Positions 30,269 to 40,369 of a stretch of 64,000 nt of DNA are shown here, in pieces; position 1 is the first letter of the stretch; every line of letters starts with the position of its first letter. The stretch comes from Lacimicrobium alkaliphilum. Lineage in GTDB: Bacteria > Pseudomonadota > Gammaproteobacteria > Enterobacterales > Alteromonadaceae. The position numbers were made by a program, and so were the translations under genes. Below the pieces are notes generated by a model. It saw nothing but the letters and a program-made list of their open reading frames with translations, did not search any database and had not been told where the DNA came from. The stretch lies in the NCBI RefSeq assembly GCF_001466725.1, contig NZ_CP013650.1:3100001-3164000 (forward strand). The letters run 5' to 3'.

Positions 30269-31486
30269 ATGTTAAAAACATTTCCCATTGATCAGGTCAA
30301 ATCCGGCATGTTTGTTCACCAGGTGACCAAACAAACCGCCACACTTAAGATCAAAACCCGTGGTCTGATAAAATCCCAGTCGCAAGTGCAACAGCTCAAA
30401 GCCAAAGGGATTCAGGAAGTTGAAGTGGATTTGTCCCGCAGTGTGCTTGAAGAGCCATTAGAGATAGAAGGGGAACCGGAATCACCCCAAACCAATGAAA
30501 CTGAGGATATAACCGATAGCGCAGGTAAGCATAAGCGCTCTGATGGCGAAAGGTTAGGTGAGGCCAGTGTGCTTTATGATAAAGCCAAAACAATACAGTC
30601 CCGGTTTATCAAAAAGGTGAGAAATGGTCGCCCAAGCGCAGTCAAAGAGCTTGAGGATCTCAGCGCCGATATTATTGATTCGGTATTTGACGATCCCAAT
30701 GCCATGTGTTGCCTGACACTGATCAAAGAGAACAATAAGTACCTGCTCGAACATTCTTTAAACTGCGCCATTCTGATGGCGGTATTTGCCCGGCACCTGG
30801 GTTTTGATAAGGAACTGATAGACAGTCTGAGTCTGGCCGGTCTGATGATGGATCTGGGCATGAATAGCGTTCCTGCAGATATCCTGAATAAAAAAGGCAA
30901 ACTGGACAATCAGGAACTTCAGATTATTCATGGTCATGTTGATGTGGCCACAGAGATCCTCGACGCTGCCGAGATTGATAACCCGGTGATCAGAGAGGTG
31001 GTGACTTATCATCATGAACGGCTTGACGGAACTGGCTACCCCAGCGGTTTATCTGGCGATGAGCTGTCGGTATATGCCCGTATGGCGGCCATCGTTGACA
31101 GCTATGATGCCATGACCTCGCCACGCCCCTGGCGTAAGGCGTATTCGCCCACTCAGGCTCTGAAGCAGATGCTCGGCTCCAGCCAGGGAAAACTGGATCA
31201 GTCCCTGGTGCATCAGTTTATCCGCTGTATCGGCGTGCATCCGGTGGGCTCTCTGGTAAAACTCAAAAGCGGCAAACTGGCCATCGTCACCCGCGCTAAT
31301 AAAGAAGACCCCTTAAGCCCCACTGTAATGACATTTTACTCGGTACGCTCCGGACATTATAACGAGATCAAACAACTGGATCTGAGTAAGGTGCAGGATG
31401 AAATCGAATCCAGCGTACGCCCGGAAGAATTTAAAATTAACCTGACCAAATTCTTTAAAGAAGTGTTTTTGCAGCAGGTTAAATAA
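30269..31486 (+). CDS. DUF3391 and HD-GYP domain protein, degenerate HD motif
   Basis: Probable cyclic-di-GMP signalling protein of 405 residues. An N-terminal DUF3391 domain (about residues 1-60), a linker, then an HD-GYP domain (about 150-320). The GYP part is intact (HHERLDGTGYP at 248-258), as is His162 (EHSLNC). The HD pair that normally reads LHDIGK is here LMMDLGM (192-198): the metal-binding His is Met194 and the Lys is Met198. Phosphodiesterase activity may therefore be lost or altered; a c-di-GMP receptor role is possible. It stands alone on the plus strand after leuD. Confidence 0.88.
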   Translation: MLKTFPIDQVKSGMFVHQVTKQTATLKIKTRGLIKSQSQVQQLKAKGIQEVEVDLSRSVLEEPLEIEGEPESPQTNETEDITDSAGKHKRSDGERLGEASVLYDKAKTIQSRFIKKVRNGRPSAVKELEDLSADIIDSVFDDPNAMCCLTLIKENNKYLLEHSLNCAILMAVFARHLGFDKELIDSLSLAGLMMDLGMNSVPADILNKKGKLDNQELQIIHGHVDVATEILDAAEIDNPVIREVVTYHHERLDGTGYPSGLSGDELSVYARMAAIVDSYDAMTSPRPWRKAYSPTQALKQMLGSSQGKLDQSLVHQFIRCIGVHPVGSLVKLKSGKLAIVTRANKEDPLSPTVMTFYSVRSGHYNEIKQLDLSKVQDEIESSVRPEEFKINLTKFFKEVFLQQVK

Positions 31487-31612
31487 AGCTGGCGGTTAGG
31501 AGTAAGAAGTGAGGTGAGAGAGGTGCAGAGCACAATTTATTGGGCCAGCAGCGTCAGACACACTTCTGTTTGTCGAATAAATTCCATCCTTCAGTTCGCG
31601 AAACAATACAAC

Positions 31613-31681
31613 CCGCAATCCGCTTCGCTCCTTGCAGGCTACGCCACCTTGTAGCCTGGATGCAGCGCAGCGGAATCCGGG
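31613..31681. repeat. Inverted pair of GTAGCC...CGGAATCCGGG repeats
   Basis: Two opposing copies of the 'gtagcctggatgcagcgcagcggaatccggg' family (copy one inverted at 31613-31642, copy two at 31651-31681) form a large hairpin between the convergent HD-GYP and exeB genes. Other copies are at 25026-25107, 38968-39000 and in 40.43-40.74 kb. Confidence 0.8.
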
Positions 31682-31699
31682 TATTGAAGACTTGCACCT

Positions 31700-32752
31700 C
31701 TACCAGTCTGTTAATGCGCGCATACTGAATTCCTGGCCTTTGTAAGCCAGGATCACATGCTGAGACTGGATGCTGACAATACGCAGATTATTATCCAACC
31801 AGTCTCCCTCTTTAAGCTCCTGCCCGTTCACTCTGACCCACCGATCGGCAGCATCGGAGGCGAACATATGGGCCGAGAACGACAAGGAGGGCAACTCTGC
31901 CAGCACCCAGGACGGTAACTGATCTACCCGTACGACTTCCTGAGGCTGTTCTACCTCAGGTTCAGGAGCAGTGTTAGCGGTATGATCCAGCGCCGAAACA
32001 GCCTGGCGGAACTTATCCAGCAGTTCGGGGGAAATATCCTCGGCAGCGGGACTGAGATCCTCGGCCCTTACCAGTTCGCCCTCTTCGTCATCCTGCGTAT
32101 TAGCCTGCCGATCGGGTGAGCGGCTATTTTGCTGTTCAGAACCCCCGCTCTGCGCCAACTTCCGCGCGGCCGGATTATTCTCAGTACCTTGATGCCTGTC
32201 AGCAGAGCCATCAGCCAGTAAAGAGGTATCCACATTGACCGGTGTCGGCTGAACATTGGAGCCACCTGCAGATTCAGCCGCTGGTGTGGAGACCACCTCT
32301 GCCGGCGGCTCGCTTTTAAATAATGCCAGCCAGAGCGGATAATTGGCGATATTCCAGCCCAGCGCCAGTCCACCGATAAATACCAGTGCCGCCATCGCCA
32401 CCTTGCGGGAATAATAATGCCAGTTATCTGGCAGTGACTGCACCGAGGGTAAAAACAGGCTGCGGTGAAACTGATCGGAGAGCTGATTATCCACCTGATT
32501 ACGGCTGCTATCCTGCATTAACAGCGATTTTGTTGGTGAGTGGGCCACCTGCTCGTCGGCGTCTTCGGCCAGCTCCACCGTCTGGGCAGGATCGATCTCG
32601 ACTTCCAGCACCCCCATTTCCCTTAAGCCCTCGATCATGGCACTACTGGTCACCAGGCCTGATTTGCGGATCTTAATGGGGCCGTTTTGTGCAGTAACCT
32701 GCACAATCACCATGCCCGGCTGCAATGCATCAATGGAAAGATTTTTATGCAT
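31700..32752 (-). CDS. exeB: GspB/ExeB-like protein with an N-terminal DUF3391-like domain
   Basis: Partner of ExeA in type II secretion; the pair inserts the secretin multimer through peptidoglycan. From the ATG at 32752 (overlapping the exeA stop by eight bases) the protein has 350 residues. A membrane segment lies at about 118-140, followed by a long Pro/Ser/Asp-rich periplasmic linker and the C-terminal GspB domain ('LPSFSAH'-type region, here 'PSLSFSAHMF...RWVRVNGQELKEGDWL'). Unusually, the cytosolic residues 1-57 closely resemble the DUF3391 domain of the HD-GYP protein next door (SIDALQPGMVIVQVT versus PIDQVKSGMFVHQVT). An alternative start 12 codons upstream is possible. Confidence 0.85.
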   Translation of the reverse strand: MHKNLSIDALQPGMVIVQVTAQNGPIKIRKSGLVTSSAMIEGLREMGVLEVEIDPAQTVELAEDADEQVAHSPTKSLLMQDSSRNQVDNQLSDQFHRSLFLPSVQSLPDNWHYYSRKVAMAALVFIGGLALGWNIANYPLWLALFKSEPPAEVVSTPAAESAGGSNVQPTPVNVDTSLLADGSADRHQGTENNPAARKLAQSGGSEQQNSRSPDRQANTQDDEEGELVRAEDLSPAAEDISPELLDKFRQAVSALDHTANTAPEPEVEQPQEVVRVDQLPSWVLAELPSLSFSAHMFASDAADRWVRVNGQELKEGDWLDNNLRIVSIQSQHVILAYKGQEFSMRALTDW

Positions 32753-33656
32753 ACCAGACTCCGGCGAGATAGCCCAGTAACATGCCACTTAGCAATAACG
32801 CAGTCAGCATCAGTGTCCACTGTTTGCCCTGGCGCTGACGTACCACGTCCTCACCGAGGATCTGGCCCGCTGCCACCATAAATAAATAACGGTGCACCGT
32901 CAGTTGCTGTTTGGTAAAGGCCAGAGTCAGGGCGCGGTCACAAAGCAGATTAATCACCCTGGGAATGCCGCCGGTGATCTGATAAATCGCACCCAGCGCC
33001 GAAGCTTTGAACAGCCCTTTGTCACCCCCTGCCACCTGTAAACGGTGCGCCACATACTCTTTGACTTCCTGAGCATTTAAGGGCAACAGATGGTAACGGG
33101 CCGTAATACGCTGAGCGAGCTGACGCAATTCATTACGTTTGAGTAATTGCTGCAATTCCGGCTGGCCGATTAACACCACCTTAAGCAACTTTTCCCTGTT
33201 GGTTTCCAGATTGGTCAACAGGCGCAACTGCTCCAGCACTTCCGGCATCAGGTGCTGGGCTTCATCGATAATCAGGATGGTATTGATGCCGCGACGATGG
33301 TTCTCGGCCAGATGCTTGAGGATTAAATCGGTGTAGTGCTTGAGGCTGGCCTGGTTATCTTTGTAGGTGATACCCAGCTCATCACAGATGGTTTCCAGCA
33401 GCTCCAGCGCCGACAGCGTTGGATTCAGGATCATCGCCACCTGGGTGTTCTGCGGCAATTGTTGCATCAGCTTGCGTGATACTGTGGTTTTCCCCGTGCC
33501 CACCTCGCCGGTCAGCATCACAAAGCCACCGCTTTCCCGCAAGCCAAACGTCAGGTGGGCCAGGGCTTCTTTGTGCCTGGGGCTGAGATATAAATAGTCC
33601 GGATTTGGCGCAATGGAAAAAGGATTGTCCGCCAGACCGAAATAGTTCAGATACAT
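32745..33656 (-). CDS. exeA: ExeA-like AAA ATPase
   Basis: Inner-membrane ATPase that works with ExeB in assembly of the type II secretion secretin. The 303-residue protein begins with the family hallmark '[21 protein letters not shown]', Walker [10 protein letters not shown], Walker [10 protein letters not shown], and ends in a single membrane segment (about 280-298). It lacks the C-terminal peptidoglycan-binding domain of longer ExeA proteins. The core gsp operon is not in the window. Confidence 0.88.
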   Translation of the reverse strand: MYLNYFGLADNPFSIAPNPDYLYLSPRHKEALAHLTFGLRESGGFVMLTGEVGTGKTTVSRKLMQQLPQNTQVAMILNPTLSALELLETICDELGITYKDNQASLKHYTDLILKHLAENHRRGINTILIIDEAQHLMPEVLEQLRLLTNLETNREKLLKVVLIGQPELQQLLKRNELRQLAQRITARYHLLPLNAQEVKEYVAHRLQVAGGDKGLFKASALGAIYQITGGIPRVINLLCDRALTLAFTKQQLTVHRYLFMVAAGQILGEDVVRQRQGKQWTLMLTALLLSGMLLGYLAGVWYA

Positions 33657-33776
33657 AAAACCTGTGACGCCGGGAAAAAGTCGTCAGCTAAGTTAACGAT
33701 TTGCCCCGATCAAGTCAAAGCAAGGTTGCCGATAATTTGGCATAATGTGCCCCACTTTCACCATAGCAGGGTCCTT

Positions 33777-35003
33777 ATGCAAGTTTACCTGGTCGGCGGC
33801 GCAGTCAGAGACAAGTTACTCAACCACCCTGTTTATGAACGGGACTATGTGGTGGTGGGCGCGACAGTGCAACAGATGCTGGACAAAGGCTTTCGCCAGG
33901 TGGGTAAGGACTTCCCGGTGTTTTTGCATCCTGAAACCGGCGAGGAATATGCCCTGGCCCGCACCGAACGTAAATCAGGACAGGGCTATACCGGTTTTAT
34001 TTGTGATGCCAGTGCCGGGGTCACGCTGGAGGAGGATCTGAAACGCCGGGATCTGACCATCAATGCCATGGCCGAGGACGCTGCGGGTAAGTTGATCGAC
34101 CCTTATAATGGCCAGCAGGATTTGAAGGCACGACAGCTGCGCCACGTTTCCGATGCCTTTACCGAAGATCCACTGCGGGTATTGCGGGTGGCGCGCTTTG
34201 CGGCCCGCTATCATCAATACGGCTTTAAGGTTGCTGCTGAGACACTGACACTGATGCGCGATATTGCTGCATCCTCTGAGCTGGCGGCGCTGTCGCCCGA
34301 AAGAGTATGGAAAGAAACCAGTCGCGCCTTAATGGAGCCCCATCCGCAGGTGTTTTTTGCTGTACTGCGCGAAGCCGGTGCCATGCATGACTGGTTTAGC
34401 GAGCTCGATGCCCTCTGGGGAGTGCCTAATCCGGCCAGATGGCATCCGGAAATTGACAGTGGCGTGCATACCATGATGGTGCTGGAGCAGTCAGTGAAGC
34501 TGTCTGACAAGCTCAGTGTGCGTTATGCAGCGCTGGTGCACGATCTCGGCAAAGGCTTAACGCCGCCACAGCAGTGGCCTTCTCACCGTGGCCATGAGAA
34601 ATCCGGCCTGAAGGCCATCAAAACCTTCAGCGACAGACTCAAAGTGCCTAATGATTGTCGCGATCTGGCGCTGTTGGTGGGTGAATTTCACACCCATGTA
34701 CATAAAGCGCTGGATCTTAAACCCTCAACGGTACTTAAAGTCCTTAATCACTGTGATGCCTGGCGCAAACCAGAGCGCTTTGAGGATCTGCTGATTGCCT
34801 GTACCGCCGATGCCCGTGGCAGAACCGGCTTTGAACAAATCCCTTATCTCCAGGCTGACTATTTTCGTCGGGCCCTTAAGGCAGCAAGCGCCGTGGATGT
34901 ACAGCAGATCATTGCCGAAGGCCATCAGGGCAAAGCCATCCGTGACAAGCTGGAGCAGGCCAGAATCGCGGCTATCAGCAACGTTAAAGCTGAGCAAGGC
35001 TGA
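33777..35003 (+). CDS. cca: CCA-adding tRNA nucleotidyltransferase
   Basis: Adds or repairs the 3' CCA of tRNAs. I choose the ATG at 33777 ([15 protein letters not shown]), because the family starts exactly there; the frame is open 17 codons upstream. The 408-residue protein has the class II nucleotidyltransferase head (GGAVRD, 'ERDYVVVG'), '[10 protein letters not shown]', the '[15 protein letters not shown]' region, and a C-terminal HD domain (VHDLGKG, HRGHE), as in E. coli Cca. Confidence 0.95.
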   Translation: MQVYLVGGAVRDKLLNHPVYERDYVVVGATVQQMLDKGFRQVGKDFPVFLHPETGEEYALARTERKSGQGYTGFICDASAGVTLEEDLKRRDLTINAMAEDAAGKLIDPYNGQQDLKARQLRHVSDAFTEDPLRVLRVARFAARYHQYGFKVAAETLTLMRDIAASSELAALSPERVWKETSRALMEPHPQVFFAVLREAGAMHDWFSELDALWGVPNPARWHPEIDSGVHTMMVLEQSVKLSDKLSVRYAALVHDLGKGLTPPQQWPSHRGHEKSGLKAIKTFSDRLKVPNDCRDLALLVGEFHTHVHKALDLKPSTVLKVLNHCDAWRKPERFEDLLIACTADARGRTGFEQIPYLQADYFRRALKAASAVDVQQIIAEGHQGKAIRDKLEQARIAAISNVKAEQG

Positions 35004-35019
35004 GCACCGAACGATTAAA

Positions 35020-37260
35020 TCAGGCCATCTCCTGACGTAACTGGTCCTTAATCGGCAAACGCCGGATTCGCACACCACTGGCGGCAAAAATCCCATTGGT
35101 CAGGGCCGGAGCCACTGGCGGCAGTGCCATTTCCCCCACCCCAACCGGCGTGTCACCGTAAGGAACAATATGCACCTCAAAGTCTGTTGGCACCATCGCC
35201 ATTTTCAGCAAGGGGTAGTCATGGAAATTACTCTGCACCACCTTACCCTGCTGCTGGGTGATTTGCAGATTCAGCGCCGTGCTCAGACCGTCAATGGTGC
35301 CGCCCTGTACCTGCGCCTCCACACCGGCCGGATTCACCACCAGCCCACAGTCTATGGCCGCCACAATCCGCTCGATGCGCAGATCGCCCAGATCAGACAC
35401 TGACACTTCAATGGCATGGGCGGCATAGCCACCAAAGGTAAAATGACTGGCCAGTCCCACTCCCCTGCCTTTGGGCCTGGCTTTGTCATAACCGATAGCG
35501 GTGGCGACTTTTTTTAACACCGCCGCCTGGCGCCCGGGATTGTATACCGGCCCGCCGTGATTGCTGTATTCAATTTCTCTGTAATCGCCGAGCATGGCCA
35601 GCTGTAATGCCAGCGGACTCTGCTTGTTCAGATGGGCCAGTTCATCAATAAAACTCTGTATCACAAAGGCATTGACGCAGTGCCCGGGAGCCCGCCATGA
35701 GCCGCGGGGCAATCCGCAACGGGCGGAGTGGTATTCGGCCTCAAAATTACCGATCAGGTTAGCCGGGAAATCATCGGGGTACAGCTCTGATGTCCAGTAC
35801 TCAGATTCATCCAGATTAGGCCGCCGGTAATACTTACTGGCACTGGCCAGACGATGACGCCAGGCTGTGACCTTGCCTTTGTCATCCATTGCACCATGCA
35901 GCTCATGCAGGCCGCTGGGGCGATAGAAGTCATGGCGAAGGTCGTCTTCCCGGCTCCAGACAAGTTGTACAGGCAGCTTACTTTGTTTAGAAATCAGACA
36001 GGCCTCATACACATAATCCACCGATAAACGCCGTCCAAAACCGCCGCCTAAACGGGGAAAACGAATATGTATATGCTCACGATCCACACCGGTGGCGGCA
36101 TGGGCGGCTCTTGATGCGCCCGATGGCATCTGGGTCGGCACACTGATATCCACTCTGTTGTCCTGCACATGGGCAAAGCAGTTTTGCGGCTCCAGCGGCG
36201 CATGGGACACAAAAGGCACAAAGTAGCGGGCACTGTGCGTGGAACCGGCACCTTGCATGGCCGTCTCCACATCGCCATCACTGCGGATAATCTGGCCTTT
36301 TTGCTGCAACAGGCCCTCCAGTTGCTGTTCAAACTCAGCACTGCTGTCATCTCCAAATGGCCCTTTCGACCAGTTCAGCTTCAGCGCCTTGCGGCCCTGC
36401 ATCGCCGCCCAGGTGGAATCTGCGATCACCGCCACAGCCGCTGCCTGCACCGTATAAGGTTCGCCCGGGGCCGGGCCTTCGATGGTCAGGGTTCTGATCA
36501 CCCCCGGTACTTTCAGGGTCTGGCTGTCATCCATACTCACCAGCTTGCCATCGGCATAGGGGCAACGGGCCATCACCGCGTATTTCATCCCCGGCACTTT
36601 CTCATCCAGCCCGTATTTAGCCTGCCCGGTAACAATGTCCCGGCCATCCACGACCTTGCAGGGCGTACCAATGATGTGGAAATCCGCCGGGTTTTTCAGC
36701 TTTGGTGCCTGTTCTGGCACCTCCAGCGATGCGGCCAGTGGCGCCAGGCTGGCATAACTCAGGCGTTTGTCGTTATGGATGACCCAGCCTTTTTCGGTCT
36801 GACATTCCTGTGCTGGTACCTGCCAGTGAGCCGCAGCGGCCTGTACCAGCATTTGCCTGGCGGTAGCGCCCACTTCACGCAGAAACTGCCAGTTGCGGCT
36901 CACAGCTGTGCTGCCACCCACACCCTGACCACCGTATTTCCAGGTATATCCATCATTGGTTTTGACGATGCCCAAGGGCATCTGATTAACGCTCACCTGT
37001 TGCCAGTCGGCGTCCAGCTCTTCGGCAATCAGCATAGGTAATGCGGTTTTCACACCCTGACCCATTTCAGGCTGACTGCTACCGATCCAGATGCTGCCAT
37101 CGGCATCGATACGAATAAAAAAGCCCAGAGTACGATCCTGTTCCGGGCTGCTTTGCTCAGAGGCCAACACCTGCACTGGTACACCCAGCAAAAAACCACC
37201 TGAGGCGGTGGCGGCGCCAATCAGAAAATGCCGCCGGCTGATATTATCAATCTGATTCAT
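35020..37260 (-). CDS. iorB: Molybdenum-hydroxylase large subunit (isoquinoline 1-oxidoreductase beta-like)
   Basis: Large subunit of a xanthine-oxidase-family molybdoenzyme, exported by the Tat system. The 746-residue protein starts with a twin-arginine signal ([12 protein letters not shown]) and hydrophobic stretch. Two Mo-binding regions follow, including '[20 protein letters not shown]' and the C-terminal [15 protein letters not shown] with the conserved catalytic Glu. It overlaps the small-subunit gene by 14 bases. The substrate cannot be told; aldehydes or N-heterocycles are typical. Confidence 0.87.
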   Translation of the reverse strand: MNQIDNISRRHFLIGAATASGGFLLGVPVQVLASEQSSPEQDRTLGFFIRIDADGSIWIGSSQPEMGQGVKTALPMLIAEELDADWQQVSVNQMPLGIVKTNDGYTWKYGGQGVGGSTAVSRNWQFLREVGATARQMLVQAAAAHWQVPAQECQTEKGWVIHNDKRLSYASLAPLAASLEVPEQAPKLKNPADFHIIGTPCKVVDGRDIVTGQAKYGLDEKVPGMKYAVMARCPYADGKLVSMDDSQTLKVPGVIRTLTIEGPAPGEPYTVQAAAVAVIADSTWAAMQGRKALKLNWSKGPFGDDSSAEFEQQLEGLLQQKGQIIRSDGDVETAMQGAGSTHSARYFVPFVSHAPLEPQNCFAHVQDNRVDISVPTQMPSGASRAAHAATGVDREHIHIRFPRLGGGFGRRLSVDYVYEACLISKQSKLPVQLVWSREDDLRHDFYRPSGLHELHGAMDDKGKVTAWRHRLASASKYYRRPNLDESEYWTSELYPDDFPANLIGNFEAEYHSARCGLPRGSWRAPGHCVNAFVIQSFIDELAHLNKQSPLALQLAMLGDYREIEYSNHGGPVYNPGRQAAVLKKVATAIGYDKARPKGRGVGLASHFTFGGYAAHAIEVSVSDLGDLRIERIVAAIDCGLVVNPAGVEAQVQGGTIDGLSTALNLQITQQQGKVVQSNFHDYPLLKMAMVPTDFEVHIVPYGDTPVGVGEMALPPVAPALTNGIFAASGVRIRRLPIKDQLRQEMA

Positions 37261-37741
37261 ACCTGCTCTCCTTCTCCTGCATCAGCTGTGCTGCCCGGTG
37301 CACGGCTTTACGGATGCGGACATAGGTACCACAGCGACACAGATTGGTCAGTTGCGCATCGATTTGCTCATCGCTGGGTTGTGGGATGCGCTTAAGCAGA
37401 TCCACTGTGGCCAGGATCTGACCAGCCTGGCAATAACCACACTGAGGCACATCCTGTTCCAGCCAGGCTTGCTGTACCGGGTGCAACGTCTCGCCCTCTG
37501 CCAGCCCCTCAATGGTAACAATACTGGCCCCTTTTATGCTGGCCACCGGCGTCATACAGGCGCGCTGCGCCCGGCCATTAACATGCACAGTGCAGGCACC
37601 GCAATGACCGGCTCCGCAGCCAAATTTGGTGCCGGTAAACTGCAGGTGATCACGCAAGACCCATAGCAGTGGTGTCTCGGGATCCTGTTCAAAGGTCACG
37701 GGTTGACCATTGACCTCAAATGGGATTGCTGATGTTGTCAT
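37247..37741 (-). CDS. iorA: [2Fe-2S] small subunit of the molybdenum hydroxylase
   Basis: Electron-transfer subunit paired with the large subunit downstream. The ATG at 37741 has AAGGA eight bases before it and gives 164 residues beginning [12 protein letters not shown]; a longer frame upstream is unlikely. Two Fe-S clusters are visible: the plant-type set [12 protein letters not shown] with a later Cys (QRACM), and the second set [10 protein letters not shown] with NLCRCGTY. The subunit lacks a signal, so co-translocation with the Tat-tagged partner is expected. The 265-bp MITE-like copy 2 lies about 107 bases upstream. Confidence 0.9.
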   Translation of the reverse strand: MTTSAIPFEVNGQPVTFEQDPETPLLWVLRDHLQFTGTKFGCGAGHCGACTVHVNGRAQRACMTPVASIKGASIVTIEGLAEGETLHPVQQAWLEQDVPQCGYCQAGQILATVDLLKRIPQPSDEQIDAQLTNLCRCGTYVRIRKAVHRAAQLMQEKESRYESD

Positions 37742-37847
37742 GCCGCGTTCCTTATTCAGCGGGTTCTTTTTATGCAATAACCCTATACCCGCTGCCACAA
37801 ACTGCCTCATGAATGTGACCAACCGACTAAATTCAGGGTTAAAACTC

Positions 37848-38112
37848 AGGGCGTGTTGGTCTTTGGTGTATATTTTTGCAGCAGTTTGTAGCGCATTTAG
37901 ACAAGGCAGAGTGAATGTGTTGTAGTTGCTCTACATGAGTGAGCGATAACGCCGTATAAATGCGCTACAGACGCTGCCCGGAGGGTTCAATCCAAAGCCT
38001 TCTGCTCTTTGTTGCCGGATTTTGACTTAGCCCACTAGGCCTGCAACCCGGCGTCGCGATCAGAAGGCTCTGGTATTGAACAAAATTTATACACCAAAGG
38101 CCAGCACGCCCT
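37848..38112. mobile_element. MITE-like element, copy 2 (265 bp, inverted)
   Basis: Inverted copy of the element at 14829-15093, with the same length and most bases identical. Terminal inverted repeats begin AGGGCGTG(T/C)TGG(T/C)CTTTGG and match at 22 of about 24 bases. The inner TGTAGCGCATTTA inverted repeat is also kept. It lies between the divergent iorA and TauE-family genes and may have displaced or supplied promoter sequence. No obvious target duplication. Confidence 0.85.
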
Positions 38113-38203
38113 GGGGCATGTAAGCAAAGGTTTCAGAAACCGGTGTTTTTATATGGCATGATCAGCAGGAACTGATCTTTCTTTATAAATCATACGGGTG
38201 GCG

Positions 38204-38926
38204 ATGGAATATCTGTGGTTAGGTTTTGCGGTATGGCTGGGCTTTACCGCTCAGGCAGTGACGGGTTTTGGCAGCATGGTCATTGCCGTATCGCTGGGCA
38301 GTCTGATGTTCAGCATTCCGGCGCTGCTGCCGATTCTGGTGCCGCTGAATATCTTTATGACCGGCGGTATGGCCTGGCAACTGCGCCGACAGGTGGACTG
38401 GTCATTGCTCATCAGGATGATCCTGCCGCTGATGGTGCTGGGAATGGGCACCGGCATCTGGCTGCTGGACAGCCTGCCTCAGACCTGGCTTAAAACCGGC
38501 TTTGCCCTGCTGGTGTTGTGGTTTTCCGGTCGTGAGTTGCTCAAGCTCTATCGTCGCCAACAGATCAGGGCCCGCTCAGACTGGTGGCAGCGGTTGTGGA
38601 TGTTCTGTGCCGGTATTGCCCAGGGCCTGTATGGCTCAGGCGGCCCATTACTGGTGTATGGCATCAGCAGCCGGCAACTGGACAAAGCCACCTTTCGCGC
38701 CACCCTGGTCAGTGTCTGGTTTGTGCTCAACAGCCTGTATTCTGTGGTGATGCTGTTTCAGGGTCGGGTTCAGCCGGTGGCCATAACCATACTGGCCTGC
38801 CTGCCGATTCTGTATCTGGCGGTAAAAGTGGGCGACTGGCTGCACCACAGAGTGGATGAACGCCAGTTTAAACTGGGGATCTGCCTGCTGCTGATCTTCT
38901 CTGCCCTGGCGATGCTGGTGGGGTGA
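38204..38926 (+). CDS. TauE/SafE-family membrane permease
   Basis: Predicted sulfite/organosulfonate-type exporter (TSUP family), though substrates vary widely. The protein of about 240 residues has about eight membrane segments and the family's N-terminal 'AQAVTGFGSMVIAVSLG' motif and mid-protein GLYGSGGPLLVY repeat. The ATG at 38204 is taken; an in-frame GTG six bases earlier is the alternative, and neither has a strong ribosome-binding site. Confidence 0.85.
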   Translation: MEYLWLGFAVWLGFTAQAVTGFGSMVIAVSLGSLMFSIPALLPILVPLNIFMTGGMAWQLRRQVDWSLLIRMILPLMVLGMGTGIWLLDSLPQTWLKTGFALLVLWFSGRELLKLYRRQQIRARSDWWQRLWMFCAGIAQGLYGSGGPLLVYGISSRQLDKATFRATLVSVWFVLNSLYSVVMLFQGRVQPVAITILACLPILYLAVKVGDWLHHRVDERQFKLGICLLLIFSALAMLVG

Positions 38927-38931
38927 GGGGG

Positions 38932-39035
38932 AATTATGAATGCTGAATGCTGAATGATGAATTACCGCGTAGCCCGGATGGAGCGAAGCGGAATCCGGGT
39001 AAATCCAACCTGGTCGAATAAATTCGACCCTACCG
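38932..39035. repeat. Mixed intergenic repeats
   Basis: Contains the ATGAATGCTGAATGCTGA run (38934-38962), one copy of the GTAGCCCGGATGGAGCGAAG family (38969-39000) and a small palindrome, GGTCGAATAAATTCGACC (39012-39029). Confidence 0.75.
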
Positions 39036-39100
39036 TTAGGGATTAGTCTGTTCATCCTTTATAATCGCGGCCAGATTTTTGGTGAATGGGCGGGATAACG

Positions 39101-40345
39101 ATGTTTGATGAATTGGATTTGGATGATGCGCTGGTCAGTGCCTGTCAGGAAATGGGCTATAGCAAACCCACCAGCATTCAGCAACTGGTGATCCCACCAG
39201 CCATGGACGCCAAAGACATTCTTGCCTGTGCCCCCACCGGCACCGGCAAAACCGCCGCCTTTTTGTTACCGGCGGCGCAGTTTCTGCTCGACTACCCGCG
39301 CCGACAGCCTGGTGGCGTGCGGGTACTGATCCTTGCTCCTACCCGTGAACTGGCCTTGCAGGTACATCAGCAGGCCCTGTCGCTTTGCCGCTTTACTTCG
39401 TTAAAATGTGGTGTGATCACCGGCGGTATCAACTATGGCACCGACAGGGAAACCCTTGAAGAGACACCGGATATTCTGGTGGCCACGCCAGGACGCCTGT
39501 TCGAGCATATCGAAAAAGAGTCTTTTGATTGCCGCGAGATTGAAATCCTTATCCTGGATGAAGCCGATCGTATGCTGGATATGGGTTTCAGTGCCATTGT
39601 TAATCAGATCGCTGCCGAGGCCAGATGGCGCAAACAAACCTTTTTATTTTCCGCCACCCTCGAAGGAACCGGTATTGCCCGTTTTGCCAGCGACATCCTC
39701 AAGGATCCGGTGGAAGTTTCCGCCACCCCTTCACGGCGTGAGCACGCCAAGATCCTGCAGTGGCTGCATTTCGCCGATGATGCCCAGCATAAGTTTGCCT
39801 TATTGACCCATCTTCTTCACGAGGATATCGAAAAGGCCATCGTGTTTGTAAAAACACGTGACCGGCTGATGGAGCTCAAAGCCAGGCTGGACTCCGAGAA
39901 ACTGGATTGCTGTTACCTGCAGGGAGATATGCCCCAGGACAAGCGTAATCTGGCGATGGGGCGGTTTCGCAATGGCGAGGTAAATATTCTGCTGGCCACA
40001 GATGTGGCCGCCAGGGGCATCGATGTGGCCGATATCAGTCATGTGATTAACTACGATATGCCGCGCACCGCCGATGTGTATGTACACCGTATCGGCCGCA
40101 CCGGCCGCGCTGGCAAAAAGGGCACAGCCATCTCACTGGTGGAGGCTCATGATTATCTGATCGTGCCGAAAATTGAGCGCTATACAGAGCAAAAACTTAA
40201 AGCCAGAGTGATCGAGGGTTTAAGACCCAAACATAAAGCCCCGACCCTGCCGCCGAAGAAAAAGAAAGTTAAAACCGGCAGCAAAAGCAAAAAAGCCGCA
40301 GCCAAAGGCAAGAAAGTACGGAAAAGCAAAGGCAAAAGCAGCTGA
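39101..40345 (+). CDS. srmB: DEAD-box RNA helicase SrmB-like
   Basis: ATP-dependent RNA helicase of the SrmB group, assisting assembly of the 50S ribosomal subunit. From the ATG at 39101 the protein has 414 residues: Q motif, Walker A APTGTGKTAA, PTRELALQ, DEADRMLDMGF, SAT, and the C-terminal helicase motifs (ATDVAARGIDV, HRIGRTGRAG). The last 40 residues are Lys-rich, probably for RNA binding. A TTG/GTG start five codons earlier is possible. Confidence 0.92.
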   Translation: MFDELDLDDALVSACQEMGYSKPTSIQQLVIPPAMDAKDILACAPTGTGKTAAFLLPAAQFLLDYPRRQPGGVRVLILAPTRELALQVHQQALSLCRFTSLKCGVITGGINYGTDRETLEETPDILVATPGRLFEHIEKESFDCREIEILILDEADRMLDMGFSAIVNQIAAEARWRKQTFLFSATLEGTGIARFASDILKDPVEVSATPSRREHAKILQWLHFADDAQHKFALLTHLLHEDIEKAIVFVKTRDRLMELKARLDSEKLDCCYLQGDMPQDKRNLAMGRFRNGEVNILLATDVAARGIDVADISHVINYDMPRTADVYVHRIGRTGRAGKKGTAISLVEAHDYLIVPKIERYTEQKLKARVIEGLRPKHKAPTLPPKKKKVKTGSKSKKAAAKGKKVRKSKGKSS

Positions 40346-40369
40346 TTGCCACAAAGCACACGAGAATTT

